A stretch of 64,000 nucleotides of DNA from Pseudomonas sp. Q2-TVG4-2 (GCF_013620795.1 NZ_LGLW01000006.1:62001-126000); one strand, 5' to 3'. Shown: positions 27,466-37,242, counted from the first letter of the stretch. The notes: generated by a model not told the origin, from the letters alone. Made by a program: numbers and translations.

Positions 27466-28125
27466 TCAGGGTTTTGGCTGTTCGTCGTCGGTTTCGTCAG
27501 TGTATGCGTCAACCATCCCCAGCAGTTCGGCGAGCTTCAGCTGTGCCTCTTCCACACCCTGGCGTTTCGGCGCCGAAAACAACTGTACGCTGACACCGTC
27601 TCCCCAGCCCTTGCGAATGTCGCGCTGAATCGCCAGCAGGGCGTTCTTTGCCGCGCCAAAGGCGAGTTTGTCGGACTTGGTCAAGAGAATGTGCAGCGGC
27701 ATCTCACTGGCGTTGGACCAGTCGAGCATCATCCGGTCGAACTCGGTCAGCGGGTGGCGGATATCCATCATCAGAAACACGCCGGCGAGGCTTTCACGAC
27801 TGCTCAGGTAGGCCTCGAGATGGCGCTGCCAATGCTGCTTCAATGGGATCGGCACCTTGGCATAGCCGTAACCCGGGAGGTCGACCAGGCGATGATGATC
27901 GTCGAGGCGGAAAAAATTGAGCAGCTGGGTGCGGCCCGGCGTCTTCGATGTGCGGGCGAGGCTGGCATGGGTGAGGGTGTTCAGCGCACTGGATTTGCCC
28001 GCGTTCGATCGGCCGGCGAAAGCGACTTCAAGGCCCTCGTCAGCCGGGCATTGATCGACCTTGGCGGCGCTGGTCATGAACGTGGCTTGCTGGCAGAGGC
28101 CGAGAATCGGGTTTTTTGGGAGCAT
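27466..28125 (-). CDS. engB: Ribosome biogenesis GTPase EngB/YsxC
   Basis: EngB is an essential GTPase needed for assembly of the large ribosomal subunit. The 219-residue protein has the G motifs [12 protein letters not shown] (P-loop), [10 protein letters not shown] (G3) and LLTKSDKL (G4). I start at CAT 28123-28125 ([16 protein letters not shown]), the family's N-terminus. The open frame continues 11 codons further. It is divergent from cytochrome c4, as in P. aeruginosa, but its 3' neighbour here is gcvP instead of polA. Confidence 0.94.
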   Translation of the reverse strand: MLPKNPILGLCQQATFMTSAAKVDQCPADEGLEVAFAGRSNAGKSSALNTLTHASLARTSKTPGRTQLLNFFRLDDHHRLVDLPGYGYAKVPIPLKQHWQRHLEAYLSSRESLAGVFLMMDIRHPLTEFDRMMLDWSNASEMPLHILLTKSDKLAFGAAKNALLAIQRDIRKGWGDGVSVQLFSAPKRQGVEEAQLKLAELLGMVDAYTDETDDEQPKP

Positions 28126-28188
28126 GGGTATTCCGGTGAGTGCGCAGGGGTGCGGCAATGGTTCATTTCCGTTTCAAGAGCGCCAGTA

Positions 28189-28194
28189 TATAAT
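28189..28194 (+). promoter_or_regulatory. Candidate -10 box for cytochrome c4, implying a long leader
   Basis: A perfect TATAAT in a spacer otherwise free of genes, about 195 bases before the cytochrome c4 start. The -35 region is poor (TTTCCG at 17-base spacing). Confidence 0.4.
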
Positions 28195-28387
28195 GCCGCA
28201 GATTTTGTGTGCGCTTTGGTCTTAAACGAGCCCGTACAGCGGTTTCTCGGCTGCCGGCACCAAGCGGTCGATAGAGCCGTTCGGTTGACGAACCAGATGC
28301 CACTTTTAGAGAGCAACTGCCATGGCCCGAGCGGCCCGTTGCCGAATAGATTTTTCTTTAAACCCTTAGCCGTAGTTGGATGAGCTG

Positions 28388-29020
28388 ATGAACAAAGTAC
28401 TCGTGAGTCTGCTGTTGACCCTTGGCATCACCGGTATCGCCCATGCGGCTGGTAATGCCGAAGCCGGTCAGGAGAAGGTTGCAGTCTGTGGCGCCTGCCA
28501 CGGTGCCGATGGCAACAGTGCCGCACCGAACTTCCCCAAACTTGCAGGTCAAGGCGAGAGCTATCTGTTCAAGCAGCTGCAGGACATCAAGGCCGGTAGC
28601 ACACCGGGTGCCCCGGAGGGTGTGGGGCGCAAGGTGCTGGAAATGACCGGCATGCTCGATCCGTTCAGCGACCAGGACCTCGCCGATATCGCAGCCTACT
28701 TCGCCAGCCAGAAGATGACCGTTGGCATGGCGGATCCCGCGCTGGTCGAGCAAGGTGAAAAACTGTACCGCGGCGGCAAGCTGGATCTAGGGATGCCATC
28801 CTGCACCGGCTGCCATGCGCCGAACGGCGTTGGCAATGACCTGGCAGGTTTCCCGCAGCTGGGTGGCCAACACGCCGCTTATACGGCCAAGCAGCTGACC
28901 GATTTCCGCGAAGGCAGCCGCACCAACGATGGCGATACAGCAATCATGCGTACCATCGCATCGAAGCTGAGCAACAAAGACATCGAAGCCCTTTCGAGCT
29001 ACATTCAAGGTCTGCACTGA
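28388..29020 (+). CDS. cc4: Dihaem cytochrome c4
   Basis: A 210-residue periplasmic electron carrier. It has a signal peptide (about 1-20, ending AHA) and two cytochrome c domains with haem sites CGACH (34-38) and CTGCH (139-143). Axial methionines are plausible in KVLEMTGML and AIMRTIASKL. Cytochrome c4 passes electrons from the bc1 complex to terminal oxidases. ATG 28388 is chosen over TTG 28376. It precedes dsbA with a strong terminator between, the same order as in P. aeruginosa. Confidence 0.95.
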   Translation: MNKVLVSLLLTLGITGIAHAAGNAEAGQEKVAVCGACHGADGNSAAPNFPKLAGQGESYLFKQLQDIKAGSTPGAPEGVGRKVLEMTGMLDPFSDQDLADIAAYFASQKMTVGMADPALVEQGEKLYRGGKLDLGMPSCTGCHAPNGVGNDLAGFPQLGGQHAAYTAKQLTDFREGSRTNDGDTAIMRTIASKLSNKDIEALSSYIQGLH

Positions 29021-29044
29021 CAGCATCGGCTGCGGTCGGCTGGG

Positions 29045-29085
29045 AAGGCGTTCAGGTTTCGAACCTGAACGCCTTTTTTGTTTTT
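29045..29085 (+). terminator. Strong rho-independent terminator after cytochrome c4
   Basis: A perfect 14-base stem AAGGCGTTCAGGTT/AACCTGAACGCCTT (29045-29058, 29062-29075) with a 3-base loop is followed by TTTTTTGTTTTTTG. Confidence 0.95.
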
Positions 29086-29201
29086 TGTGCCGCTACAATG
29101 ATTGTCAAGATATTGAAAAGTGGTGAAAAGCGCTGGCGAGTAAATATGATTTGCTGCAGCCTGACGCTATCGGTCAGCCGTTTAAAGCCAAGGGAGTCAC
29201 C

Positions 29202-29831
29202 ATGCGTAAACTCGTTCTCAGTGCCGTACTCGTCACCGCCAGCCTGTTCGGCGTGCCAGCTCACGCGGCTGAGTTCCAGGCGGGCAAAGAGTATGTCGAA
29301 CTCAAGAATCCGGTGCCGGTAGCCGAGCCGGGGAAGATCGAGGTGGTTGAGCTGTTCTGGTATGGCTGCCCACACTGCTATCAGTTCGAGCCGATCATCA
29401 ATCCTTGGGTCGAGCAGCTGCCCGACGACGTGGATTTCAAGCGTATCCCCGCTATGTTCGGCGGCGTCTGGAATGTCCATGGCCAGATGTTCCTGGCCCT
29501 GGAGTCGATGAACGTCGAACAGGATGTCCACGACGCGGTGTTCAACGCCTATCACCGCGACGGCAAGAAGCTGGACACTCCAGAAAAGATGGCCGAGTTC
29601 CTCGCCGAGCAGGGCGTCGATCAGGAGGCATTCATCAAGGCCTACAACTCGTTCGGTGTTAAGAGCCGTGCCGAGCAGGCCAAGAAACTGGCCATGGCCT
29701 ACCAGATCACCGGCGTGCCGGTGATGATCGTCAACGGCAAGTACCGTTTCGACATCGGCTCTGCCGGTGGTCCGCAACGCGCGCTTGATGTGGCTGATTT
29801 CCTCATCGAAAAAGAACGCGCGGCCCGGTAG
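29202..29831 (+). CDS. dsbA: Periplasmic thiol:disulfide oxidoreductase DsbA
   Basis: DsbA forms disulfides in exported proteins. The 209-residue precursor has a signal peptide (about 1-22, ending AHA) and a thioredoxin fold. The active site is Cys56-Pro-His-Cys59 in ELFWYGCPHCYQFEP, and the cis-Pro loop is TGVPVMIVNGKYR. AAGGGAG precedes ATG 29202. The endonuclease-family gene starts seven bases after its stop, so they form one transcript continuing into the diguanylate cyclase gene. Confidence 0.96.
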   Translation: MRKLVLSAVLVTASLFGVPAHAAEFQAGKEYVELKNPVPVAEPGKIEVVELFWYGCPHCYQFEPIINPWVEQLPDDVDFKRIPAMFGGVWNVHGQMFLALESMNVEQDVHDAVFNAYHRDGKKLDTPEKMAEFLAEQGVDQEAFIKAYNSFGVKSRAEQAKKLAMAYQITGVPVMIVNGKYRFDIGSAGGPQRALDVADFLIEKERAAR

Positions 29832-29838
29832 GCATCCC

Positions 29839-30708
29839 ATGCTGCGCCGTTGGAGCTCACCGCGCCTGGCCGGTCCAGGCCAGGCGCGCGTCAACCCGCT
29901 CTGTCTGGACTCCATCGGACTACCCTGCGATGGCCGGTTGCGGCTGCTGAGCTTCAACATTCAAGTTGGCATCAGCACCGAGCGCTTCCATCATTACCTG
30001 ACGCGCAGTTGGCAGCATCTGCTGCCGCATCCGGGGCGAGCCGGGAATCTGCAGCGTATTGGTGAACTGCTCGGTAACTACGATCTGGTTGCCCTGCAAG
30101 AAGCCGACGGCGGCAGCCTGCGCTCCGGTTATATCAATCAGGTCGAACATCTCGCGCAGCTTGGCTCCTTTCCGTACTGGTATCAGCAGCTGAACCGAAA
30201 TCTCGGCCGCTTCGCCCAGCACAGCAACGGCGTGCTCAGCCGTCTTGAGCCACAGGGCTTGGAGGATCATCCGCTGCCCGGCCCGTCCGGCCGTGGCGCC
30301 ATCCTGCTGCGGTTTGGTGAGGGCGAGAATGCGCTGGTGGTGGTGGTCATGCACCTGGCGCTCGGCGGCGGCGCAAGAACGCGACAACTGGCCTATATTC
30401 GCGATCTGATCGGTGGCTATCGCCACCAGATCCTGATGGGTGACATGAATACCCATGCCAGTGATCTGCTGGAGTATTCACCGCTTCGCGACCTTGGGCT
30501 GCAGGCGCCACAGATCCAGGCGACCTTCCCCAGCTGGCGGCCGCAGCGCTGCCTCGATCACATCTTGTTGAGCCCCAGCCTGACGCTCGAGCGGGTTGAT
30601 GTACTGGCGCAAGCCAGTTCGGATCACCTGCCGGTCGCCGTTGAGATCCGCTTACCCGACTCGCTGCGGGGCGATGCTTTGCCGATACCGGCTGGCGCTG
30701 TGATATGA
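29839..30708 (+). CDS. Endonuclease/exonuclease/phosphatase family protein
   Basis: A 289-residue protein with the exonuclease III-like fold. Motifs in order are LRLLSFNIQVGI (metal site), LVALQEADGG (catalytic Glu), VVVMHLALGGGARTRQL, LMGDMNTHASD and ASSDHLPVAVEI (catalytic His). No clear signal peptide is present. The substrate could be a nucleic acid or a phospholipid head group. ATG 29839 follows dsbA closely; its end overlaps the diguanylate cyclase start by four bases (ATGA). This dsbA-EEP-GGDEF order is conserved in Pseudomonas. Confidence 0.88.
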   Translation: MLRRWSSPRLAGPGQARVNPLCLDSIGLPCDGRLRLLSFNIQVGISTERFHHYLTRSWQHLLPHPGRAGNLQRIGELLGNYDLVALQEADGGSLRSGYINQVEHLAQLGSFPYWYQQLNRNLGRFAQHSNGVLSRLEPQGLEDHPLPGPSGRGAILLRFGEGENALVVVVMHLALGGGARTRQLAYIRDLIGGYRHQILMGDMNTHASDLLEYSPLRDLGLQAPQIQATFPSWRPQRCLDHILLSPSLTLERVDVLAQASSDHLPVAVEIRLPDSLRGDALPIPAGAVI

Positions 30709-32513
30709 GCGACGAGGCGCAGCGTTGGAAGGAAAAGTATCTACAGGCGCTGGAGCAACATGAGCAGCTTGAGGAGCGCTGGCGAGCGCATGTTGACCTG
30801 CTGCGGCGCAGCCTGGTGCGCAGCAGCTACGCCGTGGATGGCGCCGATCCGGCGGTCGAGCAATGCATGCGCGAGCTCCGCGAAGTGCTGCGCGATGACG
30901 TTCCGGACGATCGCCTGAGCGCGCTGGTTCCGCGTCTCGAGCGCGCCGTACTGGATACCGAAAGGAGCAGGAAGGAGCGACTTGAGTGCTTGACTCGATC
31001 GCTGCACCGTTTCGTGGCGCAGCTACAGGCATTGCCCTTACCCAACGAAGTCCGCAAGCCGTTGAAGAAATTCGCCCGACAGCTCGACGAGCGAGCCGCA
31101 CGGCCGCTTGAATGGCCCGAGCTGCTTGCCGAACTGGGCGAGCTTCAGGATCGCGCGTTGACCTTGCAGATGGCCGGCGCTGGCAAATCGGCGGGCTTGT
31201 TGAGCAAGCTGTTCGGACAGCGTGAACACAGTGTCGAATCGGCTTCTGAAGAAAGCGCGATGAGCCTTTCAGCGATTCCGGCGGAAACCGCGACGGATGG
31301 CGCACGTGCGGAAGATGAATGGCAAACGAGGGTCGAGCAGCCATTGCTTGTCGTCGCAGACAGCGGTGAGTTGGCTGATAGTCAAGGCGTGGAGGCAGAC
31401 AACGCGTCCGCTGCGTTCGCTGCCGAGGCCGTAGGCCGCCACATCCTTCCCGCCTCGCCTGAACACGCCTACAGCGCCATTGCCGAACGGGTGGAGGCTG
31501 CGCTGTACCATCTGCTCGATGGGCTGCACCTGCCAGAGCACCAGCAGCCGAAGGTTCTGGCGCTTCGTGAGCGAATCGAGCTGGGCTTGAACTGGTATGA
31601 GTTGGTTCCGTTGCTGGATGACCTTGCGCAACTGATGGTCGCAGCGGCTGATCATGGGCAGAGCGAATTCGAGAGCTACCTGAAATTGCTCAACGAGCGC
31701 CTGGCGGCCATGCATGAAAGCCTGTGCGTCACACATCAAGGGCACACGAAGAGCCAGGAAACCGCGCAAGCGCTGGATGAGGCACTGCGTCATCAGTTCG
31801 ATGGGCTGCAAAGCAGCATGCGTGATGTCACGGATCTGCCAGGCCTGAAACAGGTCGTTCAGGCCCGCATCGATCGGTTGCTGGAAACCGTCGATAGCTA
31901 TGAGCAGCAGCGCAGCGCACATGAGCTGCAGGTAAGCGGGCGGCTGAATGCCTTAGTTGGGCGGGTCGCGAGTCTGGAGCAATCTGCTGCCGGGATGCGC
32001 GAACGCCTTGAGGAGCAGCGACAGAAGGCGCTGCGGGACCCGCTGACCGAACTTCCCAATCGCGCAAGTTGGGATGAACGCCTGACGCTGGAGGTTGCGC
32101 GTCGGCAACGCTACGGCGGCCAGTTGCTTCTGGCTGTATTCGATGTGGACCATTTCAAGCAGATCAACGACAGGTTCGGTCATCTTGCCGGCGATCGTGT
32201 GCTGAAGATCATCGCCAGCGAGCTGCGCAAGCGGCTGCGCAAGACCGATTTCATTGCTCGTTTCGGTGGTGAAGAGTTCGCGCTGCTGCTTCCGGAGACA
32301 CCGCAGGCGGCGGGCATGCAGCTGCTCGAAGGCCTGCGTTCGGGCATTCAGGATTGCCCGTTTCACTTCAAGGGGGCACGAATCCAGGTCACGTTATCGG
32401 GCGGGCTCGCAAGCTTCACCGAAACCGATGATGCTGAGCAGGTCTTCGAGCGCGCCGATCGGGCACTCTATCGGGCCAAGGGCGCCGGACGCAACCGTAT
32501 CGAAGCGGGCTGA
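30705..32513 (+). CDS. dgcH: Diguanylate cyclase with N-terminal helical domain (DgcH-like)
   Basis: A 602-residue soluble protein. The first ~430 residues are mostly helical with coiled-coil stretches, and the C-terminal GGDEF domain (about 440-600) makes cyclic di-GMP. The active site GGEEF is at 521-525 in ARFGGEEFALLLPET, the metal site is in FDVDHFKQINDRFGH, and an inhibitory RxxD site (Arg512-Lys-Thr-Asp515) lies at the correct distance. All key residues look intact. From position and length it corresponds to P. aeruginosa DgcH; that name is an inference from memory. Confidence 0.88.
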   Translation: MSDEAQRWKEKYLQALEQHEQLEERWRAHVDLLRRSLVRSSYAVDGADPAVEQCMRELREVLRDDVPDDRLSALVPRLERAVLDTERSRKERLECLTRSLHRFVAQLQALPLPNEVRKPLKKFARQLDERAARPLEWPELLAELGELQDRALTLQMAGAGKSAGLLSKLFGQREHSVESASEESAMSLSAIPAETATDGARAEDEWQTRVEQPLLVVADSGELADSQGVEADNASAAFAAEAVGRHILPASPEHAYSAIAERVEAALYHLLDGLHLPEHQQPKVLALRERIELGLNWYELVPLLDDLAQLMVAAADHGQSEFESYLKLLNERLAAMHESLCVTHQGHTKSQETAQALDEALRHQFDGLQSSMRDVTDLPGLKQVVQARIDRLLETVDSYEQQRSAHELQVSGRLNALVGRVASLEQSAAGMRERLEEQRQKALRDPLTELPNRASWDERLTLEVARRQRYGGQLLLAVFDVDHFKQINDRFGHLAGDRVLKIIASELRKRLRKTDFIARFGGEEFALLLPETPQAAGMQLLEGLRSGIQDCPFHFKGARIQVTLSGGLASFTETDDAEQVFERADRALYRAKGAGRNRIEAG

Positions 32514-32660
32514 CCAGTCGCGCTGGGAGCCTCCGGGTCACCTCGGTATAATCCCCCTCCTTTGCTCCGGCGCCCTTCTCTCGGCGCTATCTAGCGGGTG
32601 CCCTATGCCCGACCCAATACCCCAAGTCTGTGTCATTTCGCTGTCGACCAGAGGTGCCGT

Positions 32661-33437
32661 ATGAAAACCATGATCTTAGCTGCGTTCGCCCTGTTGCTTG
32701 CCGGCTGCGCGAGCGGCCCGCGTATCGATACCAGTCACAGCTCGCTGGGCCACGATAGCCGAGCACAGTTCATCGTCTTGCATTACACCTCCAGCGACCT
32801 GCAGCGCTCGCTCGAGATTCTCAAGGGTGACGGCGTCAGCAGCCATTACCTGATCGGCGAGGCGCCCGCGACCATTTACCGCCTGGTGGACGAGGATCGC
32901 CGTGCCTGGCATGCCGGTGAAAGCCAATGGAATGGTCGGACCTGGCTTAACTCCAGTTCAATCGGTATTGAGCTCGTCAACCGCGGCTATATCGAAGACG
33001 AACGTGGGCGGCTCTGGTATCCCTATTCCAAGCAGCAGATCGACGCGCTGATCGTGCTGCTCAAGGACATCATGCAGCGTCATGGCCTGCAACCGGGGGC
33101 CATCATCGGCCACAGCGACATTGCTCCGCAGCGCAAAGTCGACCCCGGCCCGCTGTTCCCCTGGGAACGCCTGGCCGACGCAGGCCTGGTGCCATGGCCG
33201 GACGCCGCCGCCGTGGCCCGCCAGCGTAGCCTGTTCGCGCTGGAACTACCGGACGTGGCCTGGTTCCAGACGCAGCTTGTTAAGCAAGGCTACAACGTGC
33301 CGGAGCACGGGCATCTGGATCTGGAAACCCGCAACGTGATCGCCGCCTTTCAGATGAAATATCGGCCCACACGCTTCGACGGCGAGCCGGATGCGGAAAC
33401 CGCGGCGATTCTCGCGGCGCTTGCGATGGAGCCCTGA
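32661..33437 (+). CDS. ampDh2: N-acetylmuramoyl-L-alanine amidase, lipoprotein (AmpDh2-like)
   Basis: A 258-residue lipoprotein with lipobox LLAGC (Cys16). It carries an amidase_2 domain (about 45-175: FIVLHYTSSDLQRSL with zinc His, WHAGESQW, SIGIELVN, GHSDIAPQRKVDPGPLFPW with the other ligands). A C-terminal peptidoglycan-binding domain follows (about 185-255). It cuts the stem peptide from murein sugars in the periplasm. AmpDh2 and AmpDh3 of P. aeruginosa are close relatives and influence AmpC induction. ATG 32661 gives the lipobox at the right place. Confidence 0.9.
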   Translation: MKTMILAAFALLLAGCASGPRIDTSHSSLGHDSRAQFIVLHYTSSDLQRSLEILKGDGVSSHYLIGEAPATIYRLVDEDRRAWHAGESQWNGRTWLNSSSIGIELVNRGYIEDERGRLWYPYSKQQIDALIVLLKDIMQRHGLQPGAIIGHSDIAPQRKVDPGPLFPWERLADAGLVPWPDAAAVARQRSLFALELPDVAWFQTQLVKQGYNVPEHGHLDLETRNVIAAFQMKYRPTRFDGEPDAETAAILAALAMEP

Positions 33438-33444
33438 TGTGCCC

Positions 33445-33852
33445 TCAGGCGCGAGGCGAACAGGCAATCAGTCGCGAGTCGGTCAGGGCGGCGGTGCGAT
33501 GGAGTGTTGCGGCTCGATATTCCCCGTCTGCCAGCATCGCCAGAAAGGCTTCCGGTGAGGGGTATCGCACCAGTAGCATTTCGTCCCAATCTTCCTGCTC
33601 CGGCGCGATCAGCGCGACCTGAGCACTGGCCGCTACCTGCACATCGCCCCCAGCTTCCCGCACTTTTAGTAGCGCGGTGCGGCTATAGCGTGCGTAGGCT
33701 TCCTTGCCGCTGCAAGGCGCATGTTCGCTGTCGGCCGGATAGGCCGCTTGCTGATTAAAGCGCAGCAGATTGAGCATGAGGATCGGCGCGCCGGCCGGCA
33801 TCTGCTCGGCGAAGCGTTTCAGTTGGTCGACGCTTGGGTTGAGGCTGGGCAT
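33445..33852 (-). CDS. DUF1330 family protein
   Basis: A 135-residue soluble protein of the DUF1330 (dimeric alpha-beta barrel) family: ILMLNLLRFNQQAAYP near the start and MLLVRYPSPEAFLAMLADGEYRAATLHRTAAL at the end. It starts MPSLNPSVDQLKRFAEQMP. No catalytic role is established for the family. It is convergent with the amidase gene and lies just downstream of kinB on the same strand, 35 bases away, so it may be read with kinB. Confidence 0.85.
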   Translation of the reverse strand: MPSLNPSVDQLKRFAEQMPAGAPILMLNLLRFNQQAAYPADSEHAPCSGKEAYARYSRTALLKVREAGGDVQVAASAQVALIAPEQEDWDEMLLVRYPSPEAFLAMLADGEYRAATLHRTAALTDSRLIACSPRA

Positions 33853-33887
33853 GACGGCTCCTTTCTTCTTGTTCGGCCCTGCCTGGG

Positions 33888-35675
33888 TCAGATCGGCAGA
33901 GCGATGTAGAAGATGGTGCCGTGACCGATTCGTGAATGCACGCCGATACGGCCACCATGCAGTTGCGCAATCTCCTTACATAAGGCCAGGCCCAGTCCGG
34001 CGCCCCCTCGGCGACGGCCGATCTGCACGAACGGCTCGAAGATACGGGCCTGCTGGCTATAAGGAATGCCCTCGCCGTTGTCTTCGACACTGAGGATGAC
34101 CCGTTCGCCATGATGCCTGGCCAGCAGCCGAATTTCGCCGCCGTCCGGCGTGTGTCGCAGCGCATTGCTGAGCAGATTGTCCAGCACTCGCTCCATCTGT
34201 TGCCGATCCAGCAGCAGGTTAGGCAGTGGTGCCTGCAGCTCCAGCTTGATCTCGATGTCGTTCTGCGCGGCGGCGGGCGCGAATCGCTGTTGTGCTTGCT
34301 GGAGAAGTTCGGCCGGGTCGCAAGGCACTCGTTCAAGCTTCTGCTGACCGCTCTGGTAGCGTGAGAAATTCAGCAGATCGTTAATCAGCGTGACCAGTCG
34401 TTGCATCTCCTCGTACACGGTGCTGAACAGATCGGCCTCGCGGCTGCCGTCCGGGTAATGAGTCCGTTCGCGCAGCAGGCTGAACGCCATCTGCATGCCG
34501 GTCACCGGGGTGCGCAGTTCATGCGACGCACGCAGGACGAACTCATTGCGCACGCGTTCGAAGGTCCGCTGGTCGGTGACATCGTGTAGCACCATCACCG
34601 CGCCACTGATGCGCCCGTCGTGATGGTTCACCGGACTCATGCGCCACGACAGCAGCCTGCGTTCGCCGTCGGCCTCGATCACCAGATCTTCCGGCGGCCC
34701 AGACAATGGTTTGTCATCCAGGACTTGCTGGGCGGCCTCGTCCAGTTCTGGATAACCGAGGGCCTGGCCGAGGGTCGATCCGAGGTGTTCGCTTTCCCAT
34801 GCCAATTGCCGCTGCGCGACCGGGTTGGCATGCTCTAGCCGACCCTGGCGGTCGACGATCAGCAGGCCGTCGTCGATGCTGTCCAGCAGCGCCTGTAGAC
34901 GCTGCTGGCCGTTGACCAGCGCCTCGATGTTGGTCTGCTTGAACTCATGCAGCGCCTGAGCCATCAAGCCGAAACGGCGGATCAGCGAAGACAGCTCGGC
35001 GATGGGGGAGGCGGGCAGGCTGATATTGAAATCACCGCGGCCGATCTGGTCGGCCACGATGGACAGCTGCTCGATGGGATCGCCGAAGCGCCGGGCGAAG
35101 CTATGCGCCGTGACAAACCCGATCAGCAGCACTGCAACGCCCGTCAGGCCGAGCAGCCCGGCGAGCAGCTGCGCCCGTTCACGGCTGCGGATTTCGGTAT
35201 CGCGGATCTGGTCGTAGGCGCTCTGCTGCATGTCCACCATCAGCTCGCGTACATGGTCGAAGGCCTGGCTGAGCGCGTTGTCTTCCAGCAGCGTCCAGTT
35301 CAGGCCGGAAGGGGCTTCGAGCTCATTGATGAAGTTGGCATAGGCATCGCCGATTGCCTGGTACGCCTGCTGGTCAGCCGGACGCGATGCTTGGGACAGA
35401 CCGCGTGACAGCGCCGTCTGGAATACGCCGCGCGATTCCGCAAGCGCGATATTGTCGCGTTCTTCACGCACCAGCTGAAGCAGGTGATTGCCCAGTGCCT
35501 GACGTAACTGCTGGTTGACCTCGATGACGCCGAAATTGTCGCGGATAAGCTTTTCCTGGCTCTGGGCCATCTGCACCACGCTGACAAGGGCCAGTAACAG
35601 GCCCAGCAATGCCACGGTCATCAACGCCGAGAAGCCCAGAAACAGACGGGTTCTCAGCTTCATCTGGAGTTTCAT
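33888..35675 (-). CDS. kinB: Sensor histidine kinase KinB
   Basis: A 595-residue inner-membrane kinase. It has a first membrane segment (about 12-34), a periplasmic sensor region, and a second segment (about 165-190). HAMP, PAS, HisKA and HATPase domains follow. The phosphorylated His385 is in VLRASHELRTPVTG, the same residue number as in P. aeruginosa KinB. The N, G1 and G2 boxes are NLLSNALRHTP, DNGEGIP and GGAGLGLALCKEI. Its start overlaps algB's stop by four bases. KinB acts mainly as phosphatase on AlgB. Confidence 0.94.
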   Translation of the reverse strand: MKLQMKLRTRLFLGFSALMTVALLGLLLALVSVVQMAQSQEKLIRDNFGVIEVNQQLRQALGNHLLQLVREERDNIALAESRGVFQTALSRGLSQASRPADQQAYQAIGDAYANFINELEAPSGLNWTLLEDNALSQAFDHVRELMVDMQQSAYDQIRDTEIRSRERAQLLAGLLGLTGVAVLLIGFVTAHSFARRFGDPIEQLSIVADQIGRGDFNISLPASPIAELSSLIRRFGLMAQALHEFKQTNIEALVNGQQRLQALLDSIDDGLLIVDRQGRLEHANPVAQRQLAWESEHLGSTLGQALGYPELDEAAQQVLDDKPLSGPPEDLVIEADGERRLLSWRMSPVNHHDGRISGAVMVLHDVTDQRTFERVRNEFVLRASHELRTPVTGMQMAFSLLRERTHYPDGSREADLFSTVYEEMQRLVTLINDLLNFSRYQSGQQKLERVPCDPAELLQQAQQRFAPAAAQNDIEIKLELQAPLPNLLLDRQQMERVLDNLLSNALRHTPDGGEIRLLARHHGERVILSVEDNGEGIPYSQQARIFEPFVQIGRRRGGAGLGLALCKEIAQLHGGRIGVHSRIGHGTIFYIALPI

Positions 35676-37018
35676 AGGCCGTATTGCTTACGCTTTCGGT
35701 AGAGTGTCGAGGCGTCGATGCCCAGGATCCGGGCGGCCTGCTCAAGGGTATCGCTAGTGCTCAGTACTCCCGAAATATGCGCTTTCTCCAGTTCTTCCAG
35801 GCTGAGTGCTTCACCGATGCGCGGTGCATTGTTAATGCTTTGATCGGCCAGCCCGAGGTGGCTGACTTCGATCATCTCCTGCGGACAGATGATGCTGGCG
35901 CGCTCGACCACGTTGCGTAGCTCGCGCACGTTGCCGGGCCAGCGGTAGGACTTCAGCGCCGCGATGGCGCTGTCGCTGAAGCCCCGCGCTGGCCGGCCGT
36001 AGTTTTTGACGAACGACGCCAGGAAGCGTTCGGCAAGCGTCAGAACATCCTCCGGCCGCTCGCGCATCGGCGGCAGGTTCAGAGTGATGACGTTCAGGCG
36101 ATAGAGCAGATCTTCGCGAAAACGACCTTCGCGAACCATTTCCTCAAGGTTCAGGTTGGTTGCCGCGAGGATGCGCACGTCCGCGCGTCGGGTGACCGGG
36201 TCACCGACGCGTTCGTATTCCTTGTCCTGGATGAATCGAAGCAGTTTTGGCTGCAACGCCAGGGGGAAATCGCCAATCTCGTCGAGGAACAGCGTACCGC
36301 CATCGGCCTGATTGACGCGTCCCAGCGTACTCTCGGTGGCGCCGGTAAAGGCGCCACGGTTATGCCCGAACAGCTCGCTCTCCATCAGGTCCGCTGACAG
36401 TGAAGGGCAGTTGATGGTGATGAAGGCCTTCTTGGCGCGACGGCTCCAGTTGTGGATCGCTCGTGCCAGTTCACCCTTGCCGGTGCCGGATTCGCCGAGG
36501 ATGAGAATGTTGGCATCGGTATCGGCCACCTGACGGGCCGTCTCCAGCACGCCCATCATCGCCGGGCTGTATGAGCCCAGCGCGTCGCTGCGCTTCTGCA
36601 CTTCACCTTCCAAGGCTTCCAGGCGCGCCGCCATCTGCCGGACCTCCAGCTGCTTGGCCGCCGACAGGCGCAGCTGTTCCGGGCTGCAGGGCTTGACCAG
36701 ATAGTCTGCGGCGCCGGCCTGCATCGCATCCACCGCTGTGTCGACTGCTGAATGAGCGGTGACGATGACCACGCGCATCCAGGGCGCCAACACGCGCATC
36801 TGTTGCAGCACATCGAGGCCGTTGTCTTCACCAAGGCGAAGATCGAGGAAGCACAGGTCGAACACCTGACGTTGAAGAACCGCTTCGGCCTGCGAGGCGC
36901 TGGCAGCCGTAACCACCGTGTAGCCGCGATCCTCCAGGCAGTAGCGGAAGGTGCGCAGGATCGCGGCCTCGTCATCCACCAGGAGAATGCGGCCACCGGC
37001 GTCGGTCGTTTGGTCCAT
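35672..37018 (-). CDS. algB: NtrC-family response regulator AlgB
   Basis: A 448-residue regulator with a receiver domain (about 10-125, phosphorylated Asp59 in LCFLDLRLGEDNG), a sigma-54 AAA+ domain (about 145-375: Walker A GESGTGKGELARA, GAFTGA loop) and a C-terminal Fis-type helix-turn-helix (QAARILGIDASTLYRKRKQYGL). ATG at 37016-37018 places Asp at residue 59, as in P. aeruginosa AlgB. AlgB is known for alginate and virulence control and, unusually for its family, can act without sigma-54. Divergent from a sigma-54 promoter at 37243. Confidence 0.95.
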   Translation of the reverse strand: MDQTTDAGGRILLVDDEAAILRTFRYCLEDRGYTVVTAASASQAEAVLQRQVFDLCFLDLRLGEDNGLDVLQQMRVLAPWMRVVIVTAHSAVDTAVDAMQAGAADYLVKPCSPEQLRLSAAKQLEVRQMAARLEALEGEVQKRSDALGSYSPAMMGVLETARQVADTDANILILGESGTGKGELARAIHNWSRRAKKAFITINCPSLSADLMESELFGHNRGAFTGATESTLGRVNQADGGTLFLDEIGDFPLALQPKLLRFIQDKEYERVGDPVTRRADVRILAATNLNLEEMVREGRFREDLLYRLNVITLNLPPMRERPEDVLTLAERFLASFVKNYGRPARGFSDSAIAALKSYRWPGNVRELRNVVERASIICPQEMIEVSHLGLADQSINNAPRIGEALSLEELEKAHISGVLSTSDTLEQAARILGIDASTLYRKRKQYGL

Positions 37019-37242
37019 GAATGCTCCATCAGGCAAAGCTGTATTTGTCTGGCAAATCCGAGCGGAAAGAGAAATCGGATTGCTCGAATTATGCCGAGTA
37101 TGGATTGGCGCCTGCTTTAGTCTACGAAAAGTCTTGCAAGTTGCACGGTGCCAGCGGGCCTTTCCTGCAGCATGCAATCAATTCTCAAGCGGAGCGGGCC
37201 TGTAAGTAGCTGATTGTAAAGGAACAACGGTTGTCTTTGTGC

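Noticed and set aside
28195..28387. Possible Spot 42/ErsA small RNA near engB
   Set aside because: No resemblance to the Spot 42 sequence, no terminator with a T-run at the end of the stretch, and it lies on the other side of engB from the classical location.
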